Source: Gammaproteobacteria bacterium
GTDB taxonomy: Bacteria > Pseudomonadota > Gammaproteobacteria > S012-40
Direction of reading: 5' to 3'
Assembly (NCBI GenBank): GCA_015487785.1
Contig: WFPC01000018.1
Span: 1 to 64,000 of the forward strand
DNA length: 64,000 nucleotides
Position numbers and translations under genes: made by a program. Below the pieces are notes generated by a model that ran no database searches, had not been told where the DNA came from, and worked only from the letters and a program-made list of their open reading frames with translations. Numbering within the stretch: the first letter of the stretch is position 1; the number at the start of each line of letters is the position of its first letter. Below are positions 16,495 through 23,451 of the stretch, one piece after another.

Positions 16495-16990
16495 CGGTTT
16501 TCTGTCTGTTCTGTTGCTGGTAAACCTTGCGGCCTGTGGCACGTTCACGCCCGAAGGGGCCTTGTCGGTGGGGGCTGTTGCGCCTTCCATACGTACCAAG
16601 AAGCTCGAGGATGTGGGTGGGGACATGTCCAAGCTCACCACCTACCGTTACCCCGATGAGCGCATGTACCAGTACTCCATCGATGAAGCCCTGGCCCTGG
16701 GCAAGCCTATTCTGGTGGAGTTTGCTACTCCGGGACATTGCACCGTGTGCGACAAGCAATTGCAAATGCTCAAGGCCATGATTTCCAAATACGGCTCGGA
16801 TGTCTTGTTCCTGCACATGGACCAATACAAGAATCCCGAGGCCTTCACGGCGTTCCAGGTCAAGGGTGACCCCTGGACATTTGTCATTGATGCCAATGGC
16901 AAGGTGGTGTTTCGCCAAGCGGGTCGCATGCTCTATGGCGAGCTGGACAATGTGATTAGCCAGGTGGTAGGCAAGAACGGTAATGGCTGA
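16475..16990 (+). CDS. Thioredoxin-like lipoprotein with CxxC
   Basis: 171 residues. A lipoprotein signal peptide ends L-V-N-L-A-A-C (lipobox L-A-A-C, Cys21). The globular part is a thioredoxin fold with the active pair G-H-C-T-V-C-D-K-Q and the cis-Pro region G-D-P-W-T-F-V-I-D. ATG 16475 has GGGAGAAG upstream and overlaps the preceding gene, implying coupled translation. A membrane-attached thiol reductase in a cytochrome island is likely to prepare apocytochrome cysteines for heme attachment, or to deliver copper in the manner of Sco/PCuAC helpers. The C-T-V-C spacing suits both, but no His metal ligand pattern of Sco is seen. Confidence 0.85.
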   Translation: MKRKLTSGFLSVLLLVNLAACGTFTPEGALSVGAVAPSIRTKKLEDVGGDMSKLTTYRYPDERMYQYSIDEALALGKPILVEFATPGHCTVCDKQLQMLKAMISKYGSDVLFLHMDQYKNPEAFTAFQVKGDPWTFVIDANGKVVFRQAGRMLYGELDNVISQVVGKNGNG

Positions 16991-17438
16991 AGGACGCAGC
17001 TATACCCTCGTGCAAGACAGGCGGGGGATGTATTGGGATCTGCTTCTCTATATACCGACCTTGATCGCGTTGACGTCGGTGGCGATCCAGTTGTGGTACA
17101 GTGGCAACCAGAATCTGACTTATCTGCTGGTTTTTTTGACCACTTTCATTTTCTTGATCGCGTTCAATCGAATCGCAAAAACACGCCTGATGCTCCTGCC
17201 CAGCGCGGCTGTTGCTTTTTCCGTGAGCAGGCAAGGGGTTAGTTTGCGCCTGCGCAATGGTGACGAGATCACCCTGGCCAAGGATGTGCGTTTTTTCTCC
17301 GATATGGCCGGCAAGAGTTTTGGGTTGTCTGGCGTGGATCTGTCGGGCAAGCGCCAGCAATTCGTCTTTCACAAGGGGCAATTCGAGAGCGAGGCGCTCT
17401 TCAACGATGCAAAATCGGCCCTGCGCATTTTCAAGTAA
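16983..17438 (+). CDS. Two-TM membrane protein with PH-like tail
   Basis: 151 residues. Two close TM helices (about 18-40 and 44-65) are followed by a soluble beta-rich domain with S-R-Q-G-V-S-L-R-L-R-N-G-D-E-I-T, a pattern seen in bacterial PH-like (DUF304-type) domains. The start overlaps the end of the thioredoxin-like gene by 8 bp. No metal or heme ligand pattern stands out. Its position in a run of overlapping genes suggests an assembly or structural role for the oxidase, but nothing in the sequence proves it. Confidence 0.65.
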   Translation: MAEGRSYTLVQDRRGMYWDLLLYIPTLIALTSVAIQLWYSGNQNLTYLLVFLTTFIFLIAFNRIAKTRLMLLPSAAVAFSVSRQGVSLRLRNGDEITLAKDVRFFSDMAGKSFGLSGVDLSGKRQQFVFHKGQFESEALFNDAKSALRIFK

Positions 17439-17443
17439 CCGAC

Positions 17444-17659
17444 CTATTGGCGGCGACGGCGAACAATATCCCAGCCCAAAAAAGCCAGTCCAATGGCCCA
17501 GACCGCGGTCACGCCAATCTGAATCTTGGTTTCCGTTTCTTCTTCTACCAGGCCGCCAATGAACATGTGTGGCAAATAAGAGATCAACAGCAGGGAGCCT
17601 GCGGCGATCAACAGGTAAACCAGGCCTTCCCGAAGGGTGAGCGGGTCTCGCGGTTTCAT
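17444..17659 (-). CDS. Small two-TM protein (71 aa), opposite orientation
   Basis: M-K-P-R-D-P-L-T-L-R-E-G-L start, then two hydrophobic helices (about 13-34 and 46-63) separated by an acidic loop (V-E-E-E-T-E-T-K) and ending R-R-R-R-Q. It is the only minus-strand gene inside the respiratory island and converges on the PH-like gene with 5 bp between stops. No family recognised; it could be a resident gene around which the island formed. Confidence 0.55.
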   Translation of the reverse strand: MKPRDPLTLREGLVYLLIAAGSLLLISYLPHMFIGGLVEEETETKIQIGVTAVWAIGLAFLGWDIVRRRRQ

Positions 17660-17978
17660 TTGGATGCCTCCATTGTCGAGTGTTGTCGGAAGTGATTATG
17701 CCGGCTCTTGTGGCGCGGCTCAAATACGCGGCTTGGTATTTCCCACGGTAGCGCTATCTTTATATAAACGCTTGGTTATTGGTGTATTTTCGGTATTTTT
17801 TGAGGGCTATTTGGCGAGTGGCTAGCCAATCGAGCGATTCGAAGAAAGATTTGTGAGTTTGTTCTTGACGATGGGTTTTGCCTGTGTCAGGATTTCCTAG
17901 TTTCTTTATATAAGTAGAAACTTTTCCGCATGCCGGTTGTCCCGGCTGCCGGAAATCAACTCGCTTCGGAGGGTGGAA
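17660..17978. other. AT-rich promoter region before the CcoN/CcoO unit
   Basis: A 319-bp stretch without a convincing gene. It contains an imperfect LysR-type motif, TTGGC-N9-GCCAA at 17811-17829, a TTGACG hexamer at 17865-17870 and a TATATAA at about 17907. The last two are too far apart to pair as one promoter. It most likely carries the promoter for the genes from 17979 onward. Confidence 0.45.
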
Positions 17979-18269
17979 ATGCAAAATAAACTAACGATAG
18001 GGAAAACCTGGGCTGTTTTGCTGGTTGCGGCATTCACCACAGGAATGGGTAACGGCAGTGTGTTTGGCGCGGCCGTGATGTGTGCTGTGGGGCGTGGTCC
18101 CTATGAGAGCTGGGGCGGCTGGGGCGCTGAAGCCTTCAGTCCTTCCACATTCTCTGGATTTATCGACGTCATGATGATCGTGTTTGGTATTGCCTTCGCC
18201 ATCATCGTCGGTGCGGCCATGTCCAAGCACGGTGAAATTGAAGCGCAGCGGGACAACACTGGCTGGTAA
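17979..18269 (+). CDS. Small two-TM membrane protein (96 aa) preceding the oxidase genes
   Basis: The ATG at 17979 has GGAGGGTGG directly upstream, a much better start than the in-frame codon 42 bp earlier. The product has a hydrophobic helix near 11-35 that contains G-M-G-N-G-S-V-F-G-A-A-V-M-C-A, a Gly/Trp-rich loop (Y-E-S-W-G-G-W-G-A-E-A-F) and a second helix at about 57-78. The C-terminus is charged. No known family is recognised. Its close linkage to a 30-residue TM protein and the CcoN-like gene makes it a candidate accessory subunit. Confidence 0.65.
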   Translation: MQNKLTIGKTWAVLLVAAFTTGMGNGSVFGAAVMCAVGRGPYESWGGWGAEAFSPSTFSGFIDVMMIVFGIAFAIIVGAAMSKHGEIEAQRDNTGW

Positions 18270-18310
18270 GTCGGTACGGCTGTTGAGAAGACACACTAAA
18301 GGGGGTTCAT

Positions 18311-18403
18311 ATGTTAGCGACTTTCGCGGGAGCGTGTGGGATTCTGCTAGCTTTTTCAAGCATGTGGTTTTCTTGGTATCTGCTGAATAAAATGGAAGAA
18401 TGA
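18311..18403 (+). CDS. 30-residue single-TM protein immediately before CcoN-like gene
   Basis: ATG start with GGGGG eight bases upstream. The product has one TM helix carrying G-I-L-L-A-F-S-S-M-W-F-S-W-Y-L-L and an acidic tail N-K-M-E-E. It has the size of CcoM/CydX-type oxidase microproteins. It equals in length the protein at 14283, though the sequences differ. The CcoN-like gene starts 48 bp later. Confidence 0.6.
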   Translation: MLATFAGACGILLAFSSMWFSWYLLNKMEE

Positions 18404-18451
18404 TTCTTTACTGAATCTGGGGATTTGTAATTAATTGGGAGGTGAGATTTC

Positions 18452-19861
18452 ATGCTGCTGAAATATCTCTTTGCCAAAAATGATGAGATTCCGCCGGGAT
18501 CGGCAACGATCTTTTTCGGTTTTTCATCCATTTTTTGGTTTGTTGTTGGTACGGGTTTGGGTTCTTTCAATGCCGCCAAGCTGGCGTTTCCCGACTGGGT
18601 AACCGGTACGGAAATGTTCGCTTTCGGTCACATGCGTCAGGTGCACGTTCTGGCCGTAATCCTGGGCTGGATCTCCATGGCCTTCGGTATGACCATGATG
18701 TACATGACGCCGGCGCTGGGTAACACCAAGCTGTGGTCGGAGAAGCTGGGTCTGTGGACGGTGTTCCTGTGGAATATCGGTCTGAGCCTGGGTCTGCTGC
18801 TGCTGTGGTTGGGTTTTACTTCCGGTCGTGAGTACAACGATCTGATCTGGCCCATCGACCTGGTGGTGATCTGTGGTGTGTTGCTGCCGTTGGGCATCAA
18901 CGTATGGATGACTATTGCGCATCGTAAGACACAAGGTATCTATATCACCAACTGGTTCTTCGGTGCCTGTATTTTCATGGTGATCGTGGTGTTTGTCGTG
19001 GGTCAGTCGCCCGAGCTGTTCGGTCTGACCGGGTTGACCGAGGCATACCTCACCTTCTGGTTCGCGCACAACGTGTTGGGCTTGTGGATCACTCCGGTTG
19101 CCGCGGCCATCGCCTACTACACCATTCCGAAGCTGACCGGTAATCCGCTGTATTCACACCGGATTGCACACCTGCACTTCTGGGCCATCATCGCTTTCTA
19201 CTCGACGCCGGCTTCTCACCACCTGATGTCAGCTCCGCTGCCCGAGTGGTTGAAGTCCTTTGCCTCTGTGGAAGGTGTGTTGATCCTCATTCCGGCAATT
19301 GCCTTCGTGGCCAACATCCTGCTGACCATGAAGGGCAAGTGGAGCATGTTCGTCGAGAACGTGGAAACCAAGTTCTCCATCACTGGCGTGTTGCTGGCCA
19401 TTCCCCTGAATATGCAGGGTGGCTTCCAGCAGACTCGCGCGATCAACTGGTATGTGCATGGCACGGGCTGGATCGTGGCTCACGCTCACCTGGCTCTGCT
19501 GGGGATGTCGAGCTTCCTGGAGGCGGCAGCTGTATATTTCGGTCTGCAGCAAATGCTGCGCCGCAAGCTGTACTCCCTGACGCTGGCCAACCTGCACTAC
19601 TGGTTCTTCCTCGTTGGTTTCTGCATCTACTGGATCTCCATGACCATCGCCGGCCTGATCCAGGGCGCTGGCAAGATCTACGAGGTTCCGTACATCGACG
19701 TGGTCGTTGCCGAGCACCCCTACATGATCGCCCGCTGGGTGGGTGGTACCATGGTGTTCACCGGTAACGTCGTATGGCTCTACAACATGTGGATGACTGC
19801 CCGCGAAGGTACCCTGGTACCGGCTGGCAAGTACGCCCACGAGTTGGCTTACGAGCGGTAA
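18452..19861 (+). CDS. Heme-copper oxidase subunit I, divergent CcoN (C-family) type
   Basis: 469 residues, about twelve TM helices. Aligned by motif to cbb3 CcoN: His65 (F-G-H-M-R-Q-V-H) for low-spin heme b; CuB ligands His206 (W-F-A-H-N-V-L-G), His256 and His257; Tyr250 six residues before the His pair, the position of the His-Tyr cross-link; heme ligands in V-A-H-A-H-L-A-L-L-G (344, 346). The residue four after His206 is Gly, so the FeB-binding Glu of cNOR is absent. Gln322 stands where cbb3 has a conserved Glu, and I-N-W-Y-V-H-G-T (331-338) reads like NorB. Ribosome site GGGAGGTGA. Oxygen reduction is favoured; NO reduction is possible. Confidence 0.85.
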   Translation: MLLKYLFAKNDEIPPGSATIFFGFSSIFWFVVGTGLGSFNAAKLAFPDWVTGTEMFAFGHMRQVHVLAVILGWISMAFGMTMMYMTPALGNTKLWSEKLGLWTVFLWNIGLSLGLLLLWLGFTSGREYNDLIWPIDLVVICGVLLPLGINVWMTIAHRKTQGIYITNWFFGACIFMVIVVFVVGQSPELFGLTGLTEAYLTFWFAHNVLGLWITPVAAAIAYYTIPKLTGNPLYSHRIAHLHFWAIIAFYSTPASHHLMSAPLPEWLKSFASVEGVLILIPAIAFVANILLTMKGKWSMFVENVETKFSITGVLLAIPLNMQGGFQQTRAINWYVHGTGWIVAHAHLALLGMSSFLEAAAVYFGLQQMLRRKLYSLTLANLHYWFFLVGFCIYWISMTIAGLIQGAGKIYEVPYIDVVVAEHPYMIARWVGGTMVFTGNVVWLYNMWMTAREGTLVPAGKYAHELAYER

Positions 19862-19896
19862 GAGTCGACGGAATAAAGCAAATAACGTTGTAAATG

Positions 19897-19921
19897 CCTG
19901 GGCCTCCGCTGGGGGCCCAGG
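19897..19921 (+). other. GC hairpin between subunit I and CcoO-like genes
   Basis: CCTGGGCC pairs with GGCCCAGG around a nine-base loop, without a following T-run. It cannot be a normal terminator. It may protect the upstream mRNA end and set different levels of the two subunits. Confidence 0.5.
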
Positions 19922-19951
19922 TGCTCCAAAAATTAGGGAGGAGGAATCACA

Positions 19952-20908
19952 GTGGGCTTCAGACAATACAAATTTGGTGCGGCCGGTGTCGGTCTGATGC
20001 TTGGCTTTTCCATGTGCATCACGCTGTTTGGTCCGAGTAACGATTTCCGCTCAGGGGTTTCCACCTGGGTGGGGCTGGACAAGCAGTTGTCACTGGGCCG
20101 AGTCATCGGATTCAGCTACGAAGATCCGACCGTTTCGGGTGATGGCAAGCCGGTCACCGTTATCCTGGACAAGGATCCCAAGACGGGTGAGGCCATCGAT
20201 CCGCCTCAGCGCTTCTATGTCTACAAGGCAGGAACCAAGTTCTCTCCGGGTGTGAATCACCCCGAGTTGCTGGGTCCTGGTGTCGAAGACCTGAGCCTGA
20301 GCATTGGCAAGATCAAGGCTGCCGACGTGTCGTCCGGTGCCGTGTTCACCGTTTCCAAGGGTGAGTTCAACGGCGAGGAAATCGACTACATCGAGAACGT
20401 GACCGCCACTCGTGGCTGGTCACCCGAGGAAACGCTGCGAGCTGCCGGTGACGAAAACAGCCGTTATGTGGGCAAGGGCAAGACCATCTACATCTCGGAA
20501 GGTTGCTGGTGGTGTCATACCCTGCTGCCCGAGCAGACACAAGACTGGCAGGTGTTCGGTGCGCCGCCTTTCTTGGGCGACTTCAATGGGGAGATGCCCA
20601 CCGCGTTTGGGTCCGACCGCAAGGCACCCGACCTGCTTCACGTAGCGGCGCGCAACTCTTCGCGTGAGTGGATGGAGATGCACTTTTTCAATCCGCGTCT
20701 GGTACAGCCTAACTCCATCATGCCTCGCTTCGACTATCTGTGGGGCAAGACGGATGCGGATGGCAACACCATCGACTACGCGAAGTGGCGTGCAGAGTAC
20801 ATGGCCTATCTGAATGGTGAGTCTATCTATCCGCCGGAAGTACCGAAGCCTGCGCCCGATTCAGAGGTCAGGGCTTTGATCGACTGGATTCTCACGAGCT
20901 TGAAATAA
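19952..20908 (+). CDS. CcoO-like membrane-anchored cytochrome c subunit with N-terminal insert domain
   Basis: 318 residues from a GTG with AGGGAGGAGG upstream. One TM helix (about 8-26) anchors the protein. Residues 30-165 form a beta-rich, Asp/Gly/Lys-rich domain not found in ordinary CcoO. Residues 170-318 are the CcoO heme domain: E-G-C-W-W-C-H at 183-189, K-A-P-D-L at 224-228, and axial Met in N-S-I-M-P-R-F (Met257). The pattern I-S-E-G-C-W-W-C-H and S-I-M-P match CcoO (E-G-C-Y-x-C-H, S-I-M-P). Only one heme c is bound. It is the obvious electron-transfer partner of the CcoN-like subunit encoded just upstream. Confidence 0.85.
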   Translation: MGFRQYKFGAAGVGLMLGFSMCITLFGPSNDFRSGVSTWVGLDKQLSLGRVIGFSYEDPTVSGDGKPVTVILDKDPKTGEAIDPPQRFYVYKAGTKFSPGVNHPELLGPGVEDLSLSIGKIKAADVSSGAVFTVSKGEFNGEEIDYIENVTATRGWSPEETLRAAGDENSRYVGKGKTIYISEGCWWCHTLLPEQTQDWQVFGAPPFLGDFNGEMPTAFGSDRKAPDLLHVAARNSSREWMEMHFFNPRLVQPNSIMPRFDYLWGKTDADGNTIDYAKWRAEYMAYLNGESIYPPEVPKPAPDSEVRALIDWILTSLK

Positions 20909-20923
20909 GAGGGGGTATAAGAA

Positions 20924-21562
20924 ATGGGATTCAAATTTGATCAGCCTCTTTACTCGCTCTCCGACGAGCAAGAGCAGAAGGAAATTCTGGCTTTGTGGGA
21001 ATCGGAGAAGCACGGTGGTCTGTGGGAAGGCAACAATCGTCTGCCTTTCCCGCTGACCTTCCTGATCGCATTGGTTATCCTGACGGCATTCATGATTACC
21101 ATGCCGATCTGGGGTCAGCGTCCAACGGCTCAGGATTTCGCCAATCACGTCAAGCTGATGGATTCGCCTGAAGTCCAGCGTTTGGCCACCCCGGAAGAGA
21201 AGATGAAGTATGTGGCCAATGCGGCTTACCAGATGGCGGACAATCGCACCAAGGGCAACCTTGAGCGTCACCCCATCACCTGGGACGATCTGCTGAATAT
21301 CGCTCCACAGATCAAGGAAATCCAGGCGGGCAAGGGTAAGTATCCGCTGGACAACTATACTGTGCTGGGTGATCGCATCGTATTGGCCAATTTCGAGGGT
21401 AACATGCGTCCCGATGGTCTGCGCGAGCGTAAACAGCCGTGGTGGGATATCGGGTTTACCATCGACGTGTTCTACGTGAGTTACTTCATTCTCACTGTGT
21501 TTCTGATCGTCAAGCGCCTGCCGCACTTCTCGCGCAAGCCTGATATGTCGAAAGCAAGTTAA
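20924..21562 (+). CDS. Two-TM protein in CcoP position, no heme motif
   Basis: 212 residues, ribosome site GAGGGGG. A cytoplasmic acidic segment (Q-E-Q-K-E-I-L-A-L-W-E-S-E-K) leads to a TM helix at about 43-63. An extracytoplasmic stretch of about 110 residues follows, then a C-terminal TM helix at about 175-198. There is no C-x-x-C-H, although the place in the operon is that of the diheme subunit CcoP. The first helix and the preceding G-G-L-W-E-G-N-N-R-L-P block loosely recall the N-terminus of CcoP. It is probably a structural subunit of this oxidase, with the hemes lost or replaced by separate cytochromes. Confidence 0.65.
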   Translation: MGFKFDQPLYSLSDEQEQKEILALWESEKHGGLWEGNNRLPFPLTFLIALVILTAFMITMPIWGQRPTAQDFANHVKLMDSPEVQRLATPEEKMKYVANAAYQMADNRTKGNLERHPITWDDLLNIAPQIKEIQAGKGKYPLDNYTVLGDRIVLANFEGNMRPDGLRERKQPWWDIGFTIDVFYVSYFILTVFLIVKRLPHFSRKPDMSKAS

Positions 21563-21574
21563 GGGAGATGTGAA

Positions 21575-21721
21575 ATGATCGATATCGACAATGGCCCATT
21601 GGTATTTGCAGTCATCATCTTTTTCGTCTTCCTGCTGCCGGCGCTCTATGGAATGCTGTTCGTGGATGCGTTCTGGAAGAAGCATCAGCAAGAGTCGACC
21701 GATGACGACGTATTCAACTAA
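21575..21721 (+). CDS. 48-residue single-TM protein, CcoQ-like in size
   Basis: ATG start with AAGGGAGATG upstream, 12 bp after the preceding stop. One TM helix (about 8-32, V-F-A-V-I-I-F-F-V-F-L-L-P-A-L) is followed by a charged tail K-K-H-Q-Q-E-S-T-D-D-D. Size and position, just after the subunit genes and before the terminator, are those of CcoQ. Sequence identity to CcoQ is not evident. Confidence 0.65.
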   Translation: MIDIDNGPLVFAVIIFFVFLLPALYGMLFVDAFWKKHQQESTDDDVFN

Positions 21722-21741
21722 AACAAAGCTGTATTGACTCG

Positions 21742-21770
21742 AAAGCCGCTCTCAGGAGCGGCTTTTTTTT
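21742..21770 (+). terminator. Rho-independent terminator closing the oxidase subunit unit
   Basis: AAAGCCGCTC and GAGCGGCTTT form a 10-bp stem around TCAG, followed by a run of T. It lies 20 bp after the 48-residue gene and separates the core subunits from the accessory genes. Confidence 0.95.
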
Positions 21771-21831
21771 AGGCAAGAAAAGCCCAAATCAATTAAAATG
21801 CTGATCCTGCTTCGAGATTTCCGAGGGATGG

Positions 21832-22176
21832 ATGGTGACTCTTCAACTTTATGATGTGTTCGTGCATTTGTTCGACTTAATGGATGGCATAACTTTTTTT
21901 CATGGTCTTGTTGCCGAGGCGGAGGATTCCGGCAAATATGTTTTTGGAATTGATATGAGTATTGAGGGTCTAAGATCCAAACAATACAGTTACTATATTT
22001 TCGGGTTCCTGATTCTTTCAATAATACTTTTCTCCTACATTATTTATTTGTATTTGCCCAAGGGAGGAAAGTCACTCAAAAAAGGTGAAAAAGTCATGTT
22101 TGGAGCCCTGGTTTTGGGGGTGATCGCGGCCATTATCATTGGCTGGATCCAGTTGATCGAAGGATATCTACTTTAA
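21832..22176 (+). CDS. Small membrane protein (114 aa), AT-rich gene
   Basis: Two TM helices at about 53-73 and 90-110 follow an amphipathic N-terminus (L-Y-D-V-F-V-H-L-F-D-L-M-D-G). A Lys/Gly-rich loop (P-K-G-G-K-S-L-K-K-G-E-K) lies between the helices. GAGGGATGG precedes the ATG at 21832; a shorter form from ATG 21955 is possible. The base composition is visibly more A/T-rich than the surrounding genes, hinting at a different history. It begins the accessory block that includes a CcoS-like protein and a further cytochrome. Confidence 0.6.
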   Translation: MVTLQLYDVFVHLFDLMDGITFFHGLVAEAEDSGKYVFGIDMSIEGLRSKQYSYYIFGFLILSIILFSYIIYLYLPKGGKSLKKGEKVMFGALVLGVIAAIIIGWIQLIEGYLL

Positions 22177-22186
22177 AGGTGTGACA

Positions 22187-22462
22187 ATGGCGGAATTTTT
22201 TCAAAATCTACCGGATGGCTGGACCATCTATCTTTGGCTGATTGTTGCGGCCATGATCTTGATCGCGGCAGGTTTCATGCTGCGCTGGGCGGCCAAGAAC
22301 AACCAATTCGATGAAGACATCAAATATGTGGTGTTCGATGAGACGGACAAGGACAAGATGACCGAGGAAGAATTCAAGAAATACCAGGAAGTGATCGAGG
22401 AGCAGAAAAAGGCGCGTGAGGCAGCCCTGCGGGAGAAAGCGAAGCGACATGCGGAGAGGTGA
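22187..22462 (+). CDS. CcoS-like oxidase maturation protein with coiled-coil tail
   Basis: 91 residues from ATG 22187 (AAAGGTG upstream). One TM helix (about 14-33) is followed by R-W-A-A-K-N-N-Q-F-D-E-D-I-K-Y-V-V-F-D-E, very like the W-A-x-K-S-G-Q-F-D-D...I-L-F-D-D pattern of CcoS, the protein needed to insert cofactors into cbb3 oxidases. A highly charged coiled coil of about 40 residues (T-E-E-E-F-K-K-Y-Q-E-V) extends beyond the usual CcoS length. This supports the cbb3-related identity of the cluster. It overlaps the next cytochrome gene by 14 bp. Confidence 0.7.
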   Translation: MAEFFQNLPDGWTIYLWLIVAAMILIAAGFMLRWAAKNNQFDEDIKYVVFDETDKDKMTEEEFKKYQEVIEEQKKAREAALREKAKRHAER

Positions 22463-22946
22463 GAAAGGCATCGTCGTGGCGATGGTGATCTCAGTCGCCG
22501 TATTGGGTGGTTATCGCTGGTATAAGAATGCACAGGATACCGAAGAAGACCCCGGGATTCCCTTCTATTCAACCGCAAGTCCGGAGTTGACATCGAAGGC
22601 GGCGAAAATCATGCACCGGGAGAACTGCAAGGATTGCCACAGCTTATGGGGTACCAAGGACTTCACCCAGGCGGTGCCGGCGCCGTCCCTGGACGGCATC
22701 GGCCGATTTCGCAGCGAGGAGTGGTTGTACAAATATTTCTCGGCCGAAGTGCCACAAGATATTTTGCCAACGCGGCTGAAGCCGCAATACCGCATGCCTT
22801 CCATGGCGCACCTGTCCGAGGAAGAGCGGCGGGTGTTGGCCAAATATATGGCCAGTCTCCAGGTGGAGGACTGGTATTTCGAAGAAACCAAAAAAGCACG
22901 CTACGAGAAGTTGACAGGGAAGCCTTATCCTGGCGATGAACAATAA
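22449..22946 (+). CDS. Membrane-anchored monoheme cytochrome c
   Basis: 165 residues from ATG 22449, inside the end of the CcoS-like gene. An N-terminal TM helix (about 7-21) anchors a periplasmic domain with heme site C-K-D-C-H at 60-64 and the axial Met in Y-R-M-P-S-M-A-H-L. The G-I-G-R-F-R-S-E-E-W-L-Y block parallels G-I-G-S-R-R-S-L-E-W-I in the cytochrome at 15329, so the two are likely paralogues, although the first is longer at its C-terminus. It probably feeds electrons to the oxidase. The stop overlaps the next gene by 11 bp. Confidence 0.85.
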   Translation: MRRGEKGIVVAMVISVAVLGGYRWYKNAQDTEEDPGIPFYSTASPELTSKAAKIMHRENCKDCHSLWGTKDFTQAVPAPSLDGIGRFRSEEWLYKYFSAEVPQDILPTRLKPQYRMPSMAHLSEEERRVLAKYMASLQVEDWYFEETKKARYEKLTGKPYPGDEQ

Positions 22947-23436
22947 TCCATTGAAATTCAAATTAATCGAGCTGAGCTGGGCTACCATGGCGCTCGCCGC
23001 GGCGTCGGTGGTGATTTTTGTGGGCAATCAGGTGCTGGATGTGTCCATGGATATTTTCTATGGTGTGAGTACCTTCAATCCGCGCTGGATTACCAACTTG
23101 TTTCTCGTGCCCTTCATTGCGGGAATCGTGGTTTCCCTGATCTATGGTCTGGGCGGAAAAATCATCGCCCATTTGGCGCCCCTGCCCGTGATGTTGTTCA
23201 ATTATCTCTCCCTGGACAAGGCCCTGTTGCCGGAAGGCGTGGTGCAACTGCCGATCTATTATTGGCTGCTGGTCGTCATCGTGGCCATGGAGTTTGCGGG
23301 TATTGGAGGTGTGGTCGGTGAGATTTTGATCAAGAAAACCTATGGGCGGCGGCCCAAGGAAGCCATTCATGTGCGTTACCAGCGTGGCATCAAGGAGCGC
23401 CTGGGTGGTCCTGCCGGGCAGTCAGACACGGAATAG
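22936..23436 (+). CDS. Four-TM membrane protein of unknown function (166 aa)
   Basis: Helices are predicted near 12-32, 48-70, 72-95 and 105-130; the C-terminus is basic (K-K-T-Y-G-R-R-P-K-E and R-Y-Q-R-G-I-K-E-R) and so cytoplasmic. No conserved His pair or Cys motif suggests a metal or heme. It overlaps the anchored cytochrome upstream and is followed after 15 bp by the FGE-fold gene, so it belongs to the accessory block. Confidence 0.65.
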   Translation: MNNNPLKFKLIELSWATMALAAASVVIFVGNQVLDVSMDIFYGVSTFNPRWITNLFLVPFIAGIVVSLIYGLGGKIIAHLAPLPVMLFNYLSLDKALLPEGVVQLPIYYWLLVVIVAMEFAGIGGVVGEILIKKTYGRRPKEAIHVRYQRGIKERLGGPAGQSDTE

Positions 23437-23451
23437 ACGAGCAGTAGGGGA

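Noticed and set aside
18452-19861. Canonical cNOR catalytic subunit (norB)
   Set aside because: The Glu four residues after the first CuB His is Gly, and the oxidase-type Tyr is present; norC is absent.
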